Assembly: GCF_000154785.2 (NCBI RefSeq)
Contig: NC_015730.1
Location: 3,867,501-3,931,500 of the forward strand
From: Roseobacter litoralis Och 149
GTDB lineage: Bacteria > Pseudomonadota > Alphaproteobacteria > Rhodobacterales > Rhodobacteraceae
DNA length: 64,000 bases
Reading direction: 5' to 3'
In this document: piece after piece, positions 1 through 8,237 of the stretch
Numbering within the stretch: position 1 is the first letter of the stretch
Layout of the letters: every line of letters begins with the position of its first letter
The notes under the pieces: generated by a model
The model's database searches: none
The model's input: the letters and a program-made list of their open reading frames with translations, nothing else
Told to the model about the DNA's origin: nothing
Program-made: the position numbers and the translations under genes

Positions 1-28
1 TCTGAGCCAGGATCAAACTCTCAAGTTG
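1..28 (-). rRNA. 16S ribosomal RNA, 5' end only
   Basis: The first bases are the reverse complement of the universal 16S start (AGAGTTTGATCCTGGCTCAG), preceded by CAACTTG as in alphaproteobacterial 16S genes. Only about 28 nt of the gene lie in the window; the rest of the rrn operon runs off the left edge. The exact mature 5' end is inferred from related species. Confidence 0.95.
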
Positions 29-243
29 AAAAGCATTTGCATGCTTATCCTTGACGTTCGAACCTCTGCACATCGACCTGCACCCCTTACTGAAAGGTAC
101 AGGCGTCTTTTCTGTTTGTTGTGCTTCAGTTAACAAAGTTAACCAGAAGCCGTCCAAACAGTGAAGCTGACACTCTATAATCGGCCGAAGCCTAAGAGCG
201 CGATATGAAGAGGTTGATCCATCGAATGAACCAAACCGCCCAC

Positions 244-277
244 ATATCTCTTCAGATATTCATCAATTTCAAAGAGC
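244..277 (-). promoter_or_regulatory. rRNA antitermination boxA with adjacent hairpin
   Basis: On the minus strand 277-264 reads GCTCTTTGAAATTG, close to the bacterial boxA (TGCTCTTTAACA) and to alphaproteobacterial versions. It is followed after a few bases by a perfect 6-bp stem, ATATCT-GAAG-AGATAT (259-244). A boxA plus stem-loop in an rRNA leader is the loading site for the NusB/NusE antitermination complex. The match is by eye. Confidence 0.7.
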
Positions 278-439
278 GTAGAGACAAATGTGACTGGATG
301 CGCCCTAACTTCTTTGGCGCGCCCCGCCTCGTTTACCTCTGATTTTTCTTCTTCCGCCTCGTTTCGGTCCGTCCCGTTTCCGGTGTGTCCCGCCCGTCTG
401 GCGCCCCGTTGGTGCATCTCTGCGCCGCCGGTGAGGTGG

Positions 440-468
440 ATTCTACGGTTAGTGGCCGGTACCCGCAA
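440..468 (-). promoter_or_regulatory. Candidate rrn promoter (TTGCGG-N17-TAGAAT)
   Basis: On the minus strand TTGCGG (468-463) and TAGAAT (445-440) are separated by exactly 17 bases, directly downstream of an A+T-rich tract that could serve as an UP element. Transcription would start near 433 and give a leader of about 400 nt that includes boxA. The -35 is a partial match (TTG conserved). Confidence 0.5.
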
Positions 469-656
469 CCCCTTTTTTCAAGAAACGACGCTTTTTTTAA
501 TCTTTTCTTCCTTTGTGAATAAAATCAATGGGTTATACTTCATTATTCTTTGAGACTTCTGCGCCTGCTGCTTCAGATTAGGTTTACCGTAGGTCAAAGG
601 TGCGCCCGGAATCCCTACATATTGGGGTATCAGATGACTTATCCCCAAGAGCAGCC

Positions 657-810
657 GAGTCTTTTCGCAAATCACTCGTGAATCACTCCCGGAATCGCAT
701 GAATCGCACAGAGCGAGTCGGGTGATTCATTCCGAATTTCTCGTTCTGGCGTCAAAAAACCAGCGGGACTGCTGAGAAACTGTGTCCTGATGACATGGAA
801 TCGATGAATC
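657..810. promoter_or_regulatory. Cluster of eight GANTC (CcrM methylation) sites
   Basis: GANTC occurs at 657, 680, 692, 701, 715, 724, 798 and 806; six of the eight lie within 72 bases. GANTC is the recognition site of the cell-cycle methylase CcrM in alphaproteobacteria. The octamer TGAATCAC or its complement appears three times (679, 722, 805). The cluster lies 190-370 bp upstream of the rrn promoter candidate, so a role in growth-linked control is possible but not shown. Confidence 0.5.
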
Positions 811-859
811 ACTTTGGCTGGCTGGTTCTCAAACCGCTGCTTTTTCAGTCACAGCGCGC

Positions 860-1465
860 TCAGACTGTTTGATTCCTACGCTTCTTGGGTAGGCGCAGCG
901 CCAATAGCCCCATGATCACGCCCAAATAGATCAAGGGCTCAAGCTCCCAGACCTTCTTGACCATGATGAAATGCACCGCACCAAAAATGACTGCGACATA
1001 AGCAAGTTTGTGCAGCTTGTGCCATGTGGCACCAAGGCGACGCACGGACCAGTTGTTGGACGTCACCGCCAGCGGCACAAGTACCAGAAACCCTATCATA
1101 CCGATGGTGATGTAAGGACGCTTTATAATGTCCGCCCAAATCTGGCTGATGATCCCCACATCCAGAACGAGCCAGACCAGCAGGTGCAAGGCGACATATG
1201 TAAAGGCAAGCAAACCAAACGTACGGCGGAACCGGATCAGGTTCACACCAAGATATCGCCGCAGTGGCGAGATACATAATCCGATGATCAGAAGCTGCAG
1301 GGCGATCTCGCCCAGCTCATGTTCCAACGCCTTGATCGGTTCACGCCCAAGGCCACCCGTTTGGGCCAGATAAAGCAACCAAGGCACGGGCAAGAGATAC
1401 AGTATATAGACAGCCCAAACCGGAACCTTTCGGGCAAAGCCGTTTATGCGGTCTGTGAGTGGCAT
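860..1465 (-). CDS. msrQ: MsrQ, heme-binding membrane subunit of MsrPQ
   Basis: This 201-aa polytopic protein has about six hydrophobic segments and conserved histidines (ALEHELGE, ALHLLVW, WHKLHKL, AVHFIMV) expected to bind heme b in the ferric-reductase-like (YedZ) family. It passes quinone-pool electrons to the periplasmic molybdoenzyme MsrP, which reduces methionine sulfoxide in oxidised envelope proteins. It lies 29 bp downstream of msrP on the same strand, the usual order. The ribosome binding site is weak, so coupled translation is possible. Confidence 0.93.
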   Translation of the reverse strand: MPLTDRINGFARKVPVWAVYILYLLPVPWLLYLAQTGGLGREPIKALEHELGEIALQLLIIGLCISPLRRYLGVNLIRFRRTFGLLAFTYVALHLLVWLVLDVGIISQIWADIIKRPYITIGMIGFLVLVPLAVTSNNWSVRRLGATWHKLHKLAYVAVIFGAVHFIMVKKVWELEPLIYLGVIMGLLALRLPKKRRNQTV

Positions 1466-1494
1466 GGGCTGATACTATATACTAACGCTTGTGC

Positions 1495-2400
1495 TCAGTA
1501 GAACTTGCTCAGGTCCATACCGGCATAAAGGCTCGCGACCTCTTCTTCATAGCCGTTGAACATCAGGGTCGGAATACGCGGGGAAAACAAGCCGCCGCCG
1601 ATCACGCGTTCCGTCGCCTGTGACCACCGCGGGTGATCGACCTCAGGGTTCACATTTGCATAAAAGCCGTATTCGCTGGGCTGCAGCTGCTGCCACGTAT
1701 TTACCGGCGCTTCATCCGTTACCGTAATGCGCACGATCGACTTGATCGATTTGAAGCCATATTTCCACGGCACCACCAACCGCATCGGCGCGCCATTCTG
1801 GTTGGGGATATCCCTGCCGTATATACCAGTGGCCATCATGGTCAGCGGATGCATCGCCTCATCAAGCCGCAGCCCCTCGACATAAGGCCAGTCGATGAAG
1901 TTGCTGCTCTGACCACGCATCTCGGAGGGCCGGTAAAGGGTTTCGAAGCGTATGTATTTCGCCCCCTCCTGCACACCCGCGACTTCCAGCAGGTCCGCCA
2001 GTTCAAAACCATTCCACGGAATCACCATCGACCACGCCTCAACACAGCGGAAGCGGTAGATGCGCTGTTCCACGGTCATCGCCTTCATGATGTCTTCGAA
2101 ATCATAATCCGCCGGACGATCCACCATCCCGTCGATCTTCACCGTCCAGGGCGATGTCGTCAGCGCACCGGCATATCGGACCGGATCATCCTTGCCGGTG
2201 CCGAATTCATAGAAGTTGTTATATTGTGTAATGTCATCCCACGACGTGGGTTCAAGCGCCTCTTCAGCAGCAACCGCCTGCCCCGTCATCGCAAAACCGG
2301 CACCCGCCGCCGCTGCGCCCATCAATTGACGTCTGTTCAGAAACAGCGCCTCATCCGTCACATCGCGATCTTTAAGGGTGTTCTTCCAGCGAAAGGCCAT
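1495..2400 (-). CDS. msrP: MsrP, periplasmic methionine sulfoxide reductase catalytic subunit
   Basis: The 301-aa product carries a twin-arginine signal (NRRQLMG, residues 22-28, then an Ala/Gly-rich stretch), showing export of a folded cofactor-loaded enzyme. Cys119 in RFRCVEAW corresponds to the molybdenum-ligating cysteine of the YedY/MsrP family. The start at 2400 is chosen because GGAG lies about 8 bases upstream and the Tat signal then has normal length; an in-frame start 20 codons earlier has no such support. Forms an operon with msrQ. Confidence 0.94.
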   Translation of the reverse strand: MAFRWKNTLKDRDVTDEALFLNRRQLMGAAAAGAGFAMTGQAVAAEEALEPTSWDDITQYNNFYEFGTGKDDPVRYAGALTTSPWTVKIDGMVDRPADYDFEDIMKAMTVEQRIYRFRCVEAWSMVIPWNGFELADLLEVAGVQEGAKYIRFETLYRPSEMRGQSSNFIDWPYVEGLRLDEAMHPLTMMATGIYGRDIPNQNGAPMRLVVPWKYGFKSIKSIVRITVTDEAPVNTWQQLQPSEYGFYANVNPEVDHPRWSQATERVIGGGLFSPRIPTLMFNGYEEEVASLYAGMDLSKFY

Positions 2401-2528
2401 TTTTTGCTCCGGTTTTTTACGCGTTGCAGCAGATGTAGGCGTCGGAGCACGCGCAACCAAATGAATTGCGGACAGATTTCACATATATCACCAGAATGTT
2501 TGACGCTGTAATAGAAGGCAAAGCGCCG

Positions 2529-3179
2529 CTAAAGGCCCAAAAGCCCCGGCAAATCACCCATCGCATGAAAGACATCGTCGCATACAGGCGTCAGCAGCGC
2601 GGCATCCGTTTCCGCAGCAAACCCCAGACACCACATGCCCGCTGCCTGCCCGGCGCGGGCCCCATTGGGGCTGTCTTCAATGACCACGCAGCGGTTGGGC
2701 GCAACACCGGCATCCGCCGCCGCCTTAAGATAGACATCCGGCGCGGGTTTTGGCTGCGCGACATCTTCGCGTGAATAGATGCGCCCCTCTAGCCGGTTGA
2801 TGAGCCCTGTTCTGGTCAGTGTGATCTGCATCTTTTTATGGGGACCATTGGACCCGACCGCATAGGGTATGCCCGCCGCATCCAGCGCATCCAGAACACC
2901 AAACACACCGGGAACGATTTCAACGGACGCCCCAAGCGTCTCGAAGACCTCCGCATAAATCTGATCTACCCAGCCTTTTGGCAGGTCCGCGCCAAGTTCC
3001 AGCGCCTTGGCTTCTACACCCATGATCGTGCCACCAAGAAACATCGCGCCAAGTTCTGCATGGGTAAGCGCCAAGCCATGCCGCCGCAGGTTCAGACACA
3101 ACACGTCGGCCGTCAGCGCTTCGCTATCGACCAAGACACCGTCACAATCAAACAGAACCATTTCGGGGGGCATTTTCAT
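2529..3179 (-). CDS. HAD-superfamily phosphatase / beta-phosphoglucomutase-like
   Basis: The 216-aa protein shows HAD subfamily IA motifs: DCDGVLVDSE near the N terminus (nucleophile and acid aspartates D11 and D13), SNGP (motif II), KPAPD (motif III lysine) and VIEDSPNG (motif IV acidic residues). A helical cap lies between motifs I and II. Such enzymes hydrolyse small phosphorylated metabolites such as phosphoglycolate or sugar phosphates; the substrate cannot be told. The start at 3179 places the first motif at the usual distance from the N terminus. Single gene, divergent from the fasciclin gene. Confidence 0.85.
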   Translation of the reverse strand: MKMPPEMVLFDCDGVLVDSEALTADVLCLNLRRHGLALTHAELGAMFLGGTIMGVEAKALELGADLPKGWVDQIYAEVFETLGASVEIVPGVFGVLDALDAAGIPYAVGSNGPHKKMQITLTRTGLINRLEGRIYSREDVAQPKPAPDVYLKAAADAGVAPNRCVVIEDSPNGARAGQAAGMWCLGFAAETDAALLTPVCDDVFHAMGDLPGLLGL

Positions 3180-3419
3180 GGGCTTCGTAGTGCACCCCAG
3201 CCCGCCGGTCGTCAATGCTCAGGCGTGAAATAGCGGCAGATCACTCACGGTTCCTGACATATTCGTTATTGGAAATAATCACGCGGCACTGCTTAGTGCG
3301 AAGACCAGCCCGATCAATGCCAACCTGTTGAAAAATAGGGTGATCCAGCCGTGGGTTTCAACCGTTTCCCCTACGATGCCACTCACGGCAGACCTAAAAC
3401 AAATTATCGGGAGAATTCC

Positions 3420-3905
3420 ATGCTTCGTAAAACACTCTTTGCCCTTACAGCAGCAACAGCCCTCGCAGCTACCGCCGCCTTTGCAGGTGCCAAGAAAGAC
3501 ATCGTCGACACAGCTGTCGGTGCCGGCACATTCGAAACACTGGTTGCAGCCGTCAGCGCAGCTGATCTTGTCGACACGCTGAAAGGCGATGGCCCCTTCA
3601 CTGTATTCGCACCCACGGATGAGGCATTCGCCGCTCTGCCCGAAGGCACGGTCGAAAACCTGCTCAAGCCAGAGAACAAGGACCAGCTTGTCGCGATCCT
3701 GACCTATCACGTTGTCGCAGGCAAAGTGATGTCCACGGACCTGACTGACGATATGACAGCCGCAACTGTCAACGGCAGCGACATCATGATCGATCTGGAT
3801 GACGGCGTGAAAGTCAACGAGGCCAGCGTGATCACGGCGGACATCGTAACGTCCAATGGCGTGATCCACGTGATTGATGCGGTGATCCTGCCGCCACAAA
3901 GCTGA
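3420..3905 (+). CDS. Secreted fasciclin (FAS1) domain protein
   Basis: A 161-aa protein with a signal peptide ([22 protein letters not shown]) followed by one complete FAS1 domain: the H1-like [13 protein letters not shown] block and the H2-like [12 protein letters not shown] block at the end. FAS1 domains act in adhesion or as small secreted stress proteins in bacteria. The start is fixed by GGGAGA upstream and the signal peptide; an earlier in-frame start would bury it. It stands alone and ends at a strong shared terminator. Confidence 0.88.
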   Translation: MLRKTLFALTAATALAATAAFAGAKKDIVDTAVGAGTFETLVAAVSAADLVDTLKGDGPFTVFAPTDEAFAALPEGTVENLLKPENKDQLVAILTYHVVAGKVMSTDLTDDMTAATVNGSDIMIDLDDGVKVNEASVITADIVTSNGVIHVIDAVILPPQS

Positions 3906-3918
3906 TCACAGTATCTGT

Positions 3919-3966
3919 AAAAAAGGATGGCCCGGCAAAACTGAATTGCCGGGCCATTTCAATTAT
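3919..3966. terminator. Bidirectional intrinsic terminator between fasciclin gene and clpB
   Basis: A perfect 12-bp stem (ATGGCCCGGCAA 3927-3938 with TTGCCGGGCCAT 3946-3957) around a 7-nt loop has an A-tract before it (3919-3924) and a T-rich tail after it. It can stop transcription from both convergent genes. Confidence 0.85.
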
Positions 3967-3975
3967 TGATGTGGG

Positions 3976-6594
3976 TTAGTGTACGACCGCTTCATCCGGC
4001 TTGGGCCTGTTGGTCGCCGCGATCCTGTCGCCGATTAACAGACCTTCGCTGCCGACACTGACCTGAATGACATCGCCGTCTTTGACGTCCCCTGCCAAGA
4101 TCATCTCGGCAAGCGGATCCTGCAAGGCGCGCTGGATCACACGTTTCAGCGGGCGCGCCCCGAAGACCGGGTCGTAGCCTTCGTCCGCGAGCCACATGCG
4201 TGCCGCGTCATCCAGTTCCAGTGCGATCTTGCGACCGGCCAGCCGTTTCAACAGACGCGCCATCTGAATGTCGACGATCCCATCCATATCGGTCCGTGCA
4301 AGTCGGTCAAAGATGATCGTCTCATCCAGACGGTTCAAGAACTCCGGCCGGAAATGGGCGCGGACCGCATCCATCACATCCCGCTTTGCACCCGATGCAT
4401 CGGCCCCATCAGGCAGCTGGCTAAGCGCCTGCGCCCCGAGGTTTGAGGTCAACACGATCAACGTCTGTTTGAAATCTACCGTGCGACCCTGACCGTCGGT
4501 CAGAACCCCATCATCCAGCACCTGCAACAGGACGTTGAAAACATCCGGGTGGGCCTTTTCGACCTCATCGAACAGGACAACCTGATAGGGTCTGCGACGC
4601 ACAGCTTCGGTCAAAACGCCGCCTTCATCGTACCCGACATAGCCGGGAGGGGCACCGATCAGGCGCGACACCGCGTGTTTTTCCATGAACTCTGACATGT
4701 CGATGCGCACCATCGCATTGTCGTCATCAAACAGAAACTCAGCGACCGCTTTGGTCAGTTCGGTTTTACCAACACCGGTTGGCCCAAGGAACAGGAACGA
4801 GCCCAAAGGCCGGTTCTCATCATTCAGACCCGCGCGCGCACGGCGCACCGCGTTGGAAATTGCGCGCACCGCGGGTTCCTGCCCGATCACCCGGCCATGC
4901 AGCTGATCCTCCATGCGCAGCAGTTTATCGCGTTCACCTTCCAGCATTTTGCCCGCCGGGATACCGGTCCAGCGCTCAACCACACTGGCGATCTGCTCGG
5001 GGCGCACGGCTTCTTCGACCATGACGTCGCCGTCGTCCCGCCCCTCGGCAGCCTCCAGCTGCTTTTCCAGTTGCGGGATCACTCCATAAGATAATTCGCC
5101 CGCTTTACCGAGGTTCCCCTCGCGCTTGGCGATTTCCAGTTCCGCGCGGGCATGATCAAGTTGTTCCTTGAGATCACGCGCGCCCGCCAACTTGTCCCGC
5201 TCGGCCTGCCATTTCGCAGTCATCGCATCGCTGCGCTCCTGCAATTCGGACAGTTCCTTTTCCAGCGTCTCAAGGCGATCCAAGCTTGCCGCATCGTCCT
5301 CACGCCGGAGCGCTTCGGCCTCGATCTGCATCTGCAGGATCTGGCGGTCGATGGCGTCCAGTTCTTCGGGTTTGCTGTCCACTTCCATGCGCAAACGCGA
5401 TGCCGCTTCGTCCACGAGGTCGATTGCCTTATCAGGCAAGAACCGGTCGGTGATGTAGCGGTGGCTCAGCGTCGCCGCCGCGACCAGCGACGAATCCGAG
5501 ATACGCACACCATGGTGAAGCTCGTATTTCTCTTTGATACCACGCAGGATCGACACCGTGTCCTCGACCGTTGGCTCCTGCACCAGAATGGGCTGGAACC
5601 GACGCGCAAGGGCTGCGTCTTTTTCAACATATTTGCGATACTCATCAAGCGTGGTTGCCCCGACACAATGCAACTCACCACGCGCAAGGGCAGGTTTGAT
5701 CAGGTTGGCCGCATCCATTGCGCCATCCGCCTTACCCGCGCCGACAAGCGTGTGCATCTCATCGATGAAAAGAATGATCTCGCCCGCAGCTTCCGTGACT
5801 TCGGTCAGCACCGCTTTGAGGCGTTCTTCAAATTCACCGCGAAACTTTGCTCCCGCGATCAATGCACCCATATCCAGCGCGAGCAGCTTCTTGTTGCGCA
5901 GGGATTCAGGCACATCGCCGTTTACGATCCGCAGGGCCAGCCCTTCGGCAATCGCGGTTTTACCAACGCCCGGCTCCCCGATCAGCACCGGATTGTTCTT
6001 GGTCCGGCGGCTCAGAACCTGCATGGTGCGGCGGATTTCCTCGTCCCGACCGATGATCGGGTCGATCTTGCCCGCCTCGGCCCGATCTGTCAGGTCCATC
6101 GCGTATTTCTTCAACGCATCATAGCCTTCTTCGGCAGTTGCGGTATCCGCTGTGCGCCCCTTGCGCACATCGTTAATTGCACCGTTCAACGCCTGCGCGG
6201 TCACCTGCCCCGCATCCAAGGCCGTTTTAGCCCCTGATTTGACCATGCACAGCGCCATCAAAATGCGCTCGACAGGGACAAAACTGTCACCGGCCTTTTT
6301 GGCCAGTTGCTCGGCCTCGGCGAGAACCTTGGTCGTGGTGCCATCCACATAAACCTGTGCAGCATCACCGGTCACCTTGGGCATTTTACCCAGTGCGAGA
6401 TCAACAGCATCCAGGACCTGCGCTGGTTGCCCACCCGCAGCTGAGATCAGATTGCTGGCCAGCCCCTGATCATCGTCCATCAATGCTTTCAATAAGTGTT
6501 CGGCTGCCAATCTCTGATGGCTTTCGCGTGCCGCAATCGTCTGTGCCGCCTGGATAAACCCGCGCGACCGTTCCGTGAACTTGTTCAAGTCCAT
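3976..6594 (-). CDS. clpB: ClpB disaggregase chaperone
   Basis: The 872-aa protein has the full ClpB plan: N-terminal double Clp repeat (about 1-150), first AAA+ module with GEPGVGKT (206-213), a coiled-coil M domain rich in Glu/Arg/Leu (about 410-530), second AAA+ module with GPTGVGKT (about 605) and a C-terminal small domain. It threads aggregated proteins with DnaK/DnaJ/GrpE. The start at 6594 is preceded by AAGGAG; 36 further upstream codons do not resemble ClpB. A heat-shock-like promoter lies about 80 bp upstream. Confidence 0.97.
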   Translation of the reverse strand: MDLNKFTERSRGFIQAAQTIAARESHQRLAAEHLLKALMDDDQGLASNLISAAGGQPAQVLDAVDLALGKMPKVTGDAAQVYVDGTTTKVLAEAEQLAKKAGDSFVPVERILMALCMVKSGAKTALDAGQVTAQALNGAINDVRKGRTADTATAEEGYDALKKYAMDLTDRAEAGKIDPIIGRDEEIRRTMQVLSRRTKNNPVLIGEPGVGKTAIAEGLALRIVNGDVPESLRNKKLLALDMGALIAGAKFRGEFEERLKAVLTEVTEAAGEIILFIDEMHTLVGAGKADGAMDAANLIKPALARGELHCVGATTLDEYRKYVEKDAALARRFQPILVQEPTVEDTVSILRGIKEKYELHHGVRISDSSLVAAATLSHRYITDRFLPDKAIDLVDEAASRLRMEVDSKPEELDAIDRQILQMQIEAEALRREDDAASLDRLETLEKELSELQERSDAMTAKWQAERDKLAGARDLKEQLDHARAELEIAKREGNLGKAGELSYGVIPQLEKQLEAAEGRDDGDVMVEEAVRPEQIASVVERWTGIPAGKMLEGERDKLLRMEDQLHGRVIGQEPAVRAISNAVRRARAGLNDENRPLGSFLFLGPTGVGKTELTKAVAEFLFDDDNAMVRIDMSEFMEKHAVSRLIGAPPGYVGYDEGGVLTEAVRRRPYQVVLFDEVEKAHPDVFNVLLQVLDDGVLTDGQGRTVDFKQTLIVLTSNLGAQALSQLPDGADASGAKRDVMDAVRAHFRPEFLNRLDETIIFDRLARTDMDGIVDIQMARLLKRLAGRKIALELDDAARMWLADEGYDPVFGARPLKRVIQRALQDPLAEMILAGDVKDGDVIQVSVGSEGLLIGDRIAATNRPKPDEAVVH

Positions 6595-6674
6595 GGCAAT
6601 CTCCTTTTCGTTAAGCGTCCCCTTTGCGCTGCGCCCGACCTGGCGGCACGTCAGCGTACTGGACCTTTCCTTCC

Positions 6675-6703
6675 ATTTGGGAAGCGGAACCCGACGCTTC
6701 AAG
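6675..6703 (-). promoter_or_regulatory. Candidate RpoH (heat-shock) promoter of clpB
   Basis: On the minus strand CTTGAA (6703-6698) is followed after 15 bases by TCCCAAAT (6682-6675), resembling sigma-32 promoters (CTTGAA, then CCCCAT-like). It lies about 80 bp upstream of clpB, a classic RpoH target. The -10 match is partial. Confidence 0.45.
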
Positions 6704-6948
6704 AGCGAAACAATACCACCTCCGCCTTTCTTCTACTTTAACGCGCGGTAAAACGCAGTGATCCATGTCAAAATCAGGTGGGAATAGGGTGCGGCCTTTC
6801 CCCGTTACGCACACCGAGCGGTCGCGTAAATTGATCTCAAGAGGGTGGGATGGCGAGTGTTTGGTTAAGTTGTATTCCTCTTAGGTACGAATAGTGACGA
6901 GTTGGCATGGTACGCCATAAACGCATAAAAACGCCTGCGTGTTAAAGC

Positions 6949-7085
6949 GGCGTGCATTGCAAAAGAGCCTTTGGCGTTTTGTCGATGCGCGAAGTCCTTT
7001 CTCGGGGCGAGCCGCTTTTCCAACGCAAAGGCTGCAAATTGACCTTACGCCCGAGTACAGTCAGCCGACTGTGTTCGGGCTTTTT
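6949..7085 (+). ncRNA. Candidate structured small RNA or leader upstream of pyrF
   Basis: No protein gene occupies 6595-7164. Within it AGCCTTTGGCGTT (6966-6978) pairs with AACGCAAAGGCT (7022-7033) with one bulged base. TTGC (6957-6960) can pair with GCAA (7034-7037) and GGCGT (6949-6953) with ACGCC (7047-7051), giving a rod of about 100 nt. It ends in a strong intrinsic terminator. The last arm overlaps the terminator stem, so an antiterminator switch is also possible. It could be a free small RNA or a pyrF attenuator; the 5' end is unknown. Confidence 0.4.
7049..7085 (+). terminator. Intrinsic terminator 80 bp upstream of pyrF
   Basis: A 14-bp stem (7049-7062 with 7067-7080, two G-U pairs) closes the loop AGCC and is followed by TTTTT (7081-7085). 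No protein gene lies upstream on this strand, so it must end a small RNA or act as an attenuator. Confidence 0.8.
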
Positions 7086-7164
7086 CATGCACATCTCCCT
7101 GCGCTACATAGACAGCATGCGCCGCAGCGCATAAAGCATCGCCCCATGCACAGGAGAATGCCCG

Positions 7165-7896
7165 ATGACTGACACCACAACACCCGACGACCGCCTGATC
7201 GTGGCACTGGATGTCCCGAACGCCCTTGCCGGGCACGAGCTTGCCGCTCAGATCGGGGATGCGGTCGGTTTTTATAAAATTGGCCTTGGCATGTTGACGG
7301 GCGGCGGGCTTGCCTTGGCCAATGAGCTCAAGCAAGAGCACGGGAAGCGGATCTTTCTGGACATGAAGCTCTTTGACATCAGCGCCACGGTAGAAGCAGC
7401 CGTTCGGGGCCTTGCGCAATTCGATCTGGATTTCCTGACGGTGCATGGTGACCCGCACGTGGTACGCGCCGCGCGCGAGGGTGCCGCCAATTCCGACATG
7501 AAAATTCTGGCCGTAACGATCCTGACATCGCTGGACCGGGGCGATCTTGACCAATGCCTGATCCAAGACGGTGAACTCTCTGATCTGGTGCAGATGCGCG
7601 CGGATCGCGCCTTTGAAGCCGGGGCAGATGGCGTCATCGCGTCCCCCCATGAGGCGGCACTCATCCGCGCCCTTCCCTCCGCCACAGGTCGGTTGATCGT
7701 GACCCCCGGCGTGCGCCCCGCAGGCGCGGATCTGGGGGATCAAAAGCGAGTCGCCACGCCTGCAAACGCGATTGCGGATGGCGCGGACCACATTGTGGTG
7801 GGCCGTCCGGTCTGGAAAGCGCAAAATCCGCGTGCCGCGGCACAAGCCATCCTGACCGAGCTGAAAAGCCCACAAGCCCACAACCCAAATCGCTGA
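7165..7896 (+). CDS. pyrF: Orotidine 5'-phosphate decarboxylase
   Basis: The 243-aa product is a full-length OMP decarboxylase (type 1). It carries the catalytic D-x-K-x-x-D array in FLDMKLFDI (D66, K68, D71), the substrate-binding block TPGVRP and the phosphate-binding VVGRPV near the C terminus. It makes UMP, the last step of de novo pyrimidine synthesis. It appears to be a single-gene unit. The terminator just upstream raises the possibility of attenuation. Confidence 0.96.
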   Translation: MTDTTTPDDRLIVALDVPNALAGHELAAQIGDAVGFYKIGLGMLTGGGLALANELKQEHGKRIFLDMKLFDISATVEAAVRGLAQFDLDFLTVHGDPHVVRAAREGAANSDMKILAVTILTSLDRGDLDQCLIQDGELSDLVQMRADRAFEAGADGVIASPHEAALIRALPSATGRLIVTPGVRPAGADLGDQKRVATPANAIADGADHIVVGRPVWKAQNPRAAAQAILTELKSPQAHNPNR

Positions 7897-8031
7897 AAAG
7901 CCTTTGGAAACCGGACTTATCCACAACCTGAAGAAGACTGTCGCAACACCTCCGCGACGCTAAAGACTGTGGCCCACAGACAACAGACAACAGGATGTAG
8001 CCAAATTATGGCGCGGCGGCTTAGGTAAATT

Positions 8032-8043
8032 CACTCATGAGTG
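8032..8043. promoter_or_regulatory. Perfect 12-bp palindrome, possible operator
   Basis: CACTCATGAGTG is a perfect palindrome in a gene-free stretch, with a further GAGTG half-site at 8055-8059. It sits 28 bp upstream of the two-hairpin RNA candidate and about 195 bp upstream of dinB. Such palindromes are typical of dimeric repressor sites; no regulator can be assigned. Confidence 0.3.
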
Positions 8044-8070
8044 GTACCGTTAACTGAGTGATACTCCCCG

Positions 8071-8130
8071 ACGAACCGCTTCTTCCTGAGGTTCGTTACC
8101 TCCCCCCGCTCAAGGCAGCGGGGGGCTTTT
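8071..8130 (+). ncRNA. Candidate two-hairpin small RNA with anti-Shine-Dalgarno loop
   Basis: A 7-bp stem (ACGAACC 8071-8077 with GGTTCGT 8090-8096) displays a 12-nt pyrimidine-rich loop containing TTCTTCCT, complementary to ribosome binding sites. It is followed by a terminator hairpin. This resembles small regulatory RNAs of Rhodobacterales that expose CU-rich loops, though the exact CcsR-type motif is absent. The 5' end and promoter were not identified. Confidence 0.35.
8102..8130 (+). terminator. Intrinsic terminator between pyrF and dinB
   Basis: CCCCCCGCT (8102-8110) pairs perfectly with AGCGGGGGG (8117-8125) around a 6-nt loop, followed by CTTTT. It ends either a pyrF read-through transcript or the small RNA candidate just before it, and isolates dinB. 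Confidence 0.75.
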
Positions 8131-8237
8131 CACCGCCAAAGCATGACATAATCAGAACTGCGAAGCCAAATTCGGCATGTTCATTGATCCTGATCTGACC
8201 TAACCTGAGCGCCAAGCGTTCTCCACATAGCTGCGAT

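Larger units (their letters stand above)
29..859 (-). other. rRNA operon leader and upstream control region, no protein gene supported
   Basis: These 830 bases hold no credible protein gene: the short reading frames here lack family resemblance and good ribosome binding sites. Reading toward the 16S gene one finds a cluster of GANTC sites, an A+T-rich block (about 475-550) that could act as an UP element, a promoter candidate, a leader of about 400 nt with boxA and a hairpin, and a GTTAAC repeat around 128-143. The layout is that of an rrn control region. Confidence 0.75.

Noticed and set aside
175..553. Two short frames in the rRNA leader region, one on each strand
   Set aside because: They cover the promoter and boxA of the rrn operon, have low-complexity charged or hydrophobic translations and no good ribosome binding site.
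5152..6237. A 361-codon plus-strand frame opposite clpB
   Set aside because: Antisense shadow of clpB without family resemblance.
7917..7925. Perfect DnaA box TTATCCACA
   Set aside because: Only one copy, with no further boxes or A+T-rich unwinding stretch nearby and no origin-linked genes (dnaA, hemE, parAB). The TTATCCCCA at 639-647 is also isolated. Not evidence of an origin.
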